From: an uncultured Eubacteriales bacterium | GTDB lineage: Bacteria > Bacillota > Clostridia > Oscillospirales > Oscillospiraceae | Length of the DNA stretch: 7,784 bases | Reading direction: 5' to 3' | Assembly: GCA_902475515.1 (NCBI GenBank) | Contig: CABSAB010000054.1 | Span: 1-7,784 of the forward strand | Shown here: in pieces, positions 5,803 through 7,784 of the stretch | Position numbering within the stretch: the stretch's first letter is position 1 | How the letters are laid out: the number at the start of each line of letters is the position of its first letter | Program-made: the position numbers and the translations under genes | Notes under the pieces: generated by a model | Seen by the model: only the letters and a program-made list of their open reading frames with translations | Told to the model about the DNA's origin: nothing | The model's database searches: none

Positions 5803-6395
5803 ATCGGGCAATCCTCCTTACTTGAGGGTTCAGGCTGCACCTGGACGGTGTCGGTGGGTGCATGCTCCTTTTGATACTGAGTGGATTTTTTGATCTGCTC
5901 CTTTGTCCATTCGGGGAGAGATTCAAAGACGGCGTCGTCCCAACGCTCCATATCCCAAAGGATCAATGCAGTGTCTGTCTGCGGGGACGGCATTCCTTTG
6001 GGGATCGCCATAATGCCGTTTACGTTGGCATATTCCCCGGTTTCGTTGAGCACCACATTAAGCTGACACGGGCGTCCTGCCTGATCAAAAAGCTCCAGGC
6101 CGGAAAATTCTTCATCGCTGTAGGTTTTTCCGTTCCACGCCTCCAGAAATGCCCGCAGGTTGCTTTTTTTCGATGTGGATACCGTAAATTCTTTGGAAAG
6201 CTGCCGGGGCCTTGTTTCGCCGTCGATCTCGCAGGTTTCTCCGGCCAGTTCCCAAACGAATTTGACTTTGTTGCTGTAGTTCTTGAATTTCTCGGAGTAC
6301 TGCTCCCCCAAATCAACCACACCAACGCAGACCGCCATATATACGCCCGGCTCCACCGGCGGGATCTTCGGCTTAGCCCTGCCTTTAATTTTCAT
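5799..6395 (-). CDS. Phage protein resembling DUF669-type replication-associated proteins
   Basis: A 198-residue protein of a type often found beside recombination ATPases and SSB genes in phages of Firmicutes. Seen: an N-terminal PPVEPGVYMAVCVGVVDLG stretch, a strand-rich middle with KVKFVWELAGE and SKEFTVSTSKKSNLRAFLEAW, GIMAIPKGM, and near the end LPEWTKEQIKKSTQY followed by a polar tail. These match my memory of the phage family annotated as DUF669 or as hypothetical replication proteins; the exact Pfam name is less sure than the phage origin. A DNA-binding role is inferred from neighbours only. I start at ATG 6395, with GAGGTG 5 nt upstream; a GTG two codons earlier overlaps that ribosome site. 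The start lies 11 bp inside the ATPase gene. Confidence 0.7.
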   Translation of the reverse strand: MKIKGRAKPKIPPVEPGVYMAVCVGVVDLGEQYSEKFKNYSNKVKFVWELAGETCEIDGETRPRQLSKEFTVSTSKKSNLRAFLEAWNGKTYSDEEFSGLELFDQAGRPCQLNVVLNETGEYANVNGIMAIPKGMPSPQTDTALILWDMERWDDAVFESLPEWTKEQIKKSTQYQKEHAPTDTVQVQPEPSSKEDCPI

Positions 6396-7784
6396 GCTCA
6401 CACCTCAATTCTTTATCCTGCTCCGACACCACCAGCCGGATCATTTGCGCCTCGGACGGCTCGATCTTGGTCACGCTCTCCGCGTTATCGATAAACAGCG
6501 GAACGTTTGCGCGGAAACAGGCGGACAGCGTATTGATGATATCGATGCCCACGTTGATCTTCATGCCGTTGTTTAGGCTGCTGTAGGGGACGCCGTCGTA
6601 TACCACATCACAGCGGTCCTCCACGCCGCCGTTTGCCTGCTCCCGGAACAGCCGGAATCTGGCACGGCGGAAGCGGCTGTTGACGCTGTCCTCCACAAAC
6701 CCGGCCTTATACCGGGTGAACTCCTCCAGAAGAAACTGCATGGAAGCGATCTGCTCCAGCCGGGCCGCCGTGTCCCGGGCCTGCTGCCGGAGCTCGTTCA
6801 TGCGCTCTTTACAGTTTTGCAGATGCTGCTCTTTGGCAATGAGCTGCATGCGTGCGGAAATTTCCTCATTCAGCACTGTGATCTTTTCCCGGTGTGACGT
6901 TTTCTCCGGCTCCGCGTCCTGAAGGAGCCGGTCATATTCTGCCCGGAGCCCAGCGAGGGCGGAGGAAAGGTGCTCCTTGCCTGCGGCATATCCGTCCATA
7001 TCGCAAATGACAGCATCCGCCGCCGCGGCCTGTCTGGCGGAAATCTGCTGTTCCAGCTCCTCCATTTCCAACTCCAGCGCAGATACCTTCCGGCGCAGAC
7101 CAGCCGCCCGGTCCGCCTGCTCCGCCTGTGCGTTCTTCATCTCCTCGGAGGTGCAGACGATCTCCTTCAGCCTGGACTGCTTCTGGGCCTCAAACTGCGC
7201 CTTGGCCGCCTCCAGCTTCTCCATGGGCAGGACCTGTCCACAGGTGGGACAGTCCCCGCCGGAAAAGGTATCGCCATTGGCGGCGATCCAGCGCTTCCGG
7301 CACCCATCGATATCGGCGTCGTATTTGGCGATCCTGGTCTCGCAGGCGGTGATTTGCTCCAGGAGGTCGTCCACCTGGCGGCGGCTTCCGTCCCGCTGGC
7401 GGATCAACTCCGCGGCATTCGGCAGGGCTGCCTGCTGTTCCCGGCGGAACGCGGCGTTTTCGCGCTCCAGTGCCTCCAGCTCCAGCCGGACCCTTTCGAT
7501 CTCATTTCGCTTGGCCGCCTCCGCACCGCTTCCGTCCAGCGCAGACAGCGCGGCGGAGACCTTTTCCTTTTCGGCTGTCAGGGTCTCCAGCTCCGCTTTT
7601 GCGGATGCAAAATCCAGCCCGGAAAGGTCCTCAATGCTGCGCTGAAGCTCATCCACGCGGGCGGGTATCTCGTCCCGGGTTCCGGTCAGACCCCGCTTTT
7701 CCGCGGAAAGCTTCTTGCCGTAGTCCTCCACCGTCAGGCGGCCAACCGCCTCTTTCAGCGGAGCAAAGCGCTGATCGGTGTCCA
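6385..7784 (-). CDS. Phage SbcC/Rad50-like AAA ATPase with zinc-hook motif, N-terminus beyond window
   Basis: The C-terminal 465 residues of an SMC/Rad50-type ATPase; the frame stays open to the right edge, so the Walker A domain and true start are missing. Two long Glu/Lys/Arg/Ala-rich coiled-coil arms flank a CPTCGQVLP motif (codons 7251-7240 for CPTC), placed like the CxxC zinc hook of Rad50/SbcC. The C-terminal lobe has SSLNNGMKINVGIDIINTL, which stands where the ABC signature should be, and VPLFIDNAESV as Walker B with the catalytic acidic residue. The second lobe is short, as in phage versions. Such proteins work in DNA end processing or recombination, usually with a nuclease; none is visible here, though the MBL hydrolase is two genes away. 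It overlaps the next gene by 11 bp. Confidence 0.85.
   Translation of the reverse strand, partial: DTDQRFAPLKEAVGRLTVEDYGKKLSAEKRGLTGTRDEIPARVDELQRSIEDLSGLDFASAKAELETLTAEKEKVSAALSALDGSGAEAAKRNEIERVRLELEALERENAAFRREQQAALPNAAELIRQRDGSRRQVDDLLEQITACETRIAKYDADIDGCRKRWIAANGDTFSGGDCPTCGQVLPMEKLEAAKAQFEAQKQSRLKEIVCTSEEMKNAQAEQADRAAGLRRKVSALELEMEELEQQISARQAAAADAVICDMDGYAAGKEHLSSALAGLRAEYDRLLQDAEPEKTSHREKITVLNEEISARMQLIAKEQHLQNCKERMNELRQQARDTAARLEQIASMQFLLEEFTRYKAGFVEDSVNSRFRRARFRLFREQANGGVEDRCDVVYDGVPYSSLNNGMKINVGIDIINTLSACFRANVPLFIDNAESVTKIEPSEAQMIRLVVSEQDKELRCEHEN

Larger units (their letters stand above)
4216..7784 (-). mobile_element. Prophage or prophage remnant, replication/recombination block (continues past right edge)
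   Basis: Four consecutive genes with phage-type identities (SbcC-like ATPase, DUF669-like protein, MBL hydrolase, DnaD-like organiser) are packed with overlaps as in phage early operons. No integrase, repressor, structural gene or attachment site lies inside the window, so the element's limits are unknown. The left limit is set at the end of the DnaD-like gene because ssb-rpsR is a normal chromosomal pair; ssb itself could belong to the phage. Base composition does not visibly differ from the host side. Confidence 0.7.

Noticed and set aside
5802..5811. TTG at 5811 as start of the MBL gene
   Set aside because: ATG at 5802 has the ATGA overlap with the preceding stop and suitable GGAGG spacing; the TTG sits only 1 nt from that ribosome site.
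6977..7645. Plus-strand Ser/Ala-rich frame of 222 codons
   Set aside because: Its composition is the mirror of the Glu/Lys/Ala coiled-coil codons on the minus strand.

Overview
The window looks like chromosomal DNA of a GC-rich Clostridia, probably of the Oscillospiraceae type. The signs are consensus SigA promoters, strong GGAGG-type ribosome sites, a zinc-type S18, an LplA-like lipoprotein binding protein and a ydaO-type riboswitch. This placement is inference from sequence style. Every supported gene lies on the minus strand, so transcription runs from high to low coordinates. The long plus-strand frames are shadows.

Right to middle (7784 to 4216): a compact phage-type DNA replication and recombination block. 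In transcription order it holds an SbcC/Rad50-like coiled-coil ATPase cut by the right edge, a small phage protein resembling DUF669-type proteins, an MBL-fold hydrolase, and a DnaD-like replisome organiser. The genes overlap or nearly touch (11 bp overlap, ATGA overlap, 3 bp gap). The middle of the DnaD-like gene carries a cluster of CGTTAC repeats spaced about one helical turn apart, a candidate phage replication origin.

Middle (4222 to 3439): ssb and rpsR follow with no terminator or promoter that I can see, ssb starting inside the end of the DnaD-like gene. The usual bacterial order is rpsF-ssb-rpsR, but here the phage block stands where rpsF would be. Either a prophage has recombined into the ribosomal operon, probably through ssb, or the contig is chimeric at ssb. 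A strong terminator closes the unit after rpsR.

Left (3395 to 1): two separate transport units. The first has a SigA promoter, a 588-residue lipoprotein substrate-binding protein without permease genes beside it, and a strong terminator. Immediately after that terminator comes a perfect SigA promoter (TTGACA, 17 bp, TATAAT). It drives a c-di-AMP (ydaO/yuaA) riboswitch leader and then a sodium:solute symporter that runs off the left edge. The riboswitch suggests that the symporter serves osmotic or ion homeostasis.

I see no CRISPR array, tRNA, rRNA, integrase, attachment site or insertion sequence. The most notable points are the phage-block/ssb-rpsR junction, the phased repeats in the replication gene, and the c-di-AMP control of an SSS transporter.
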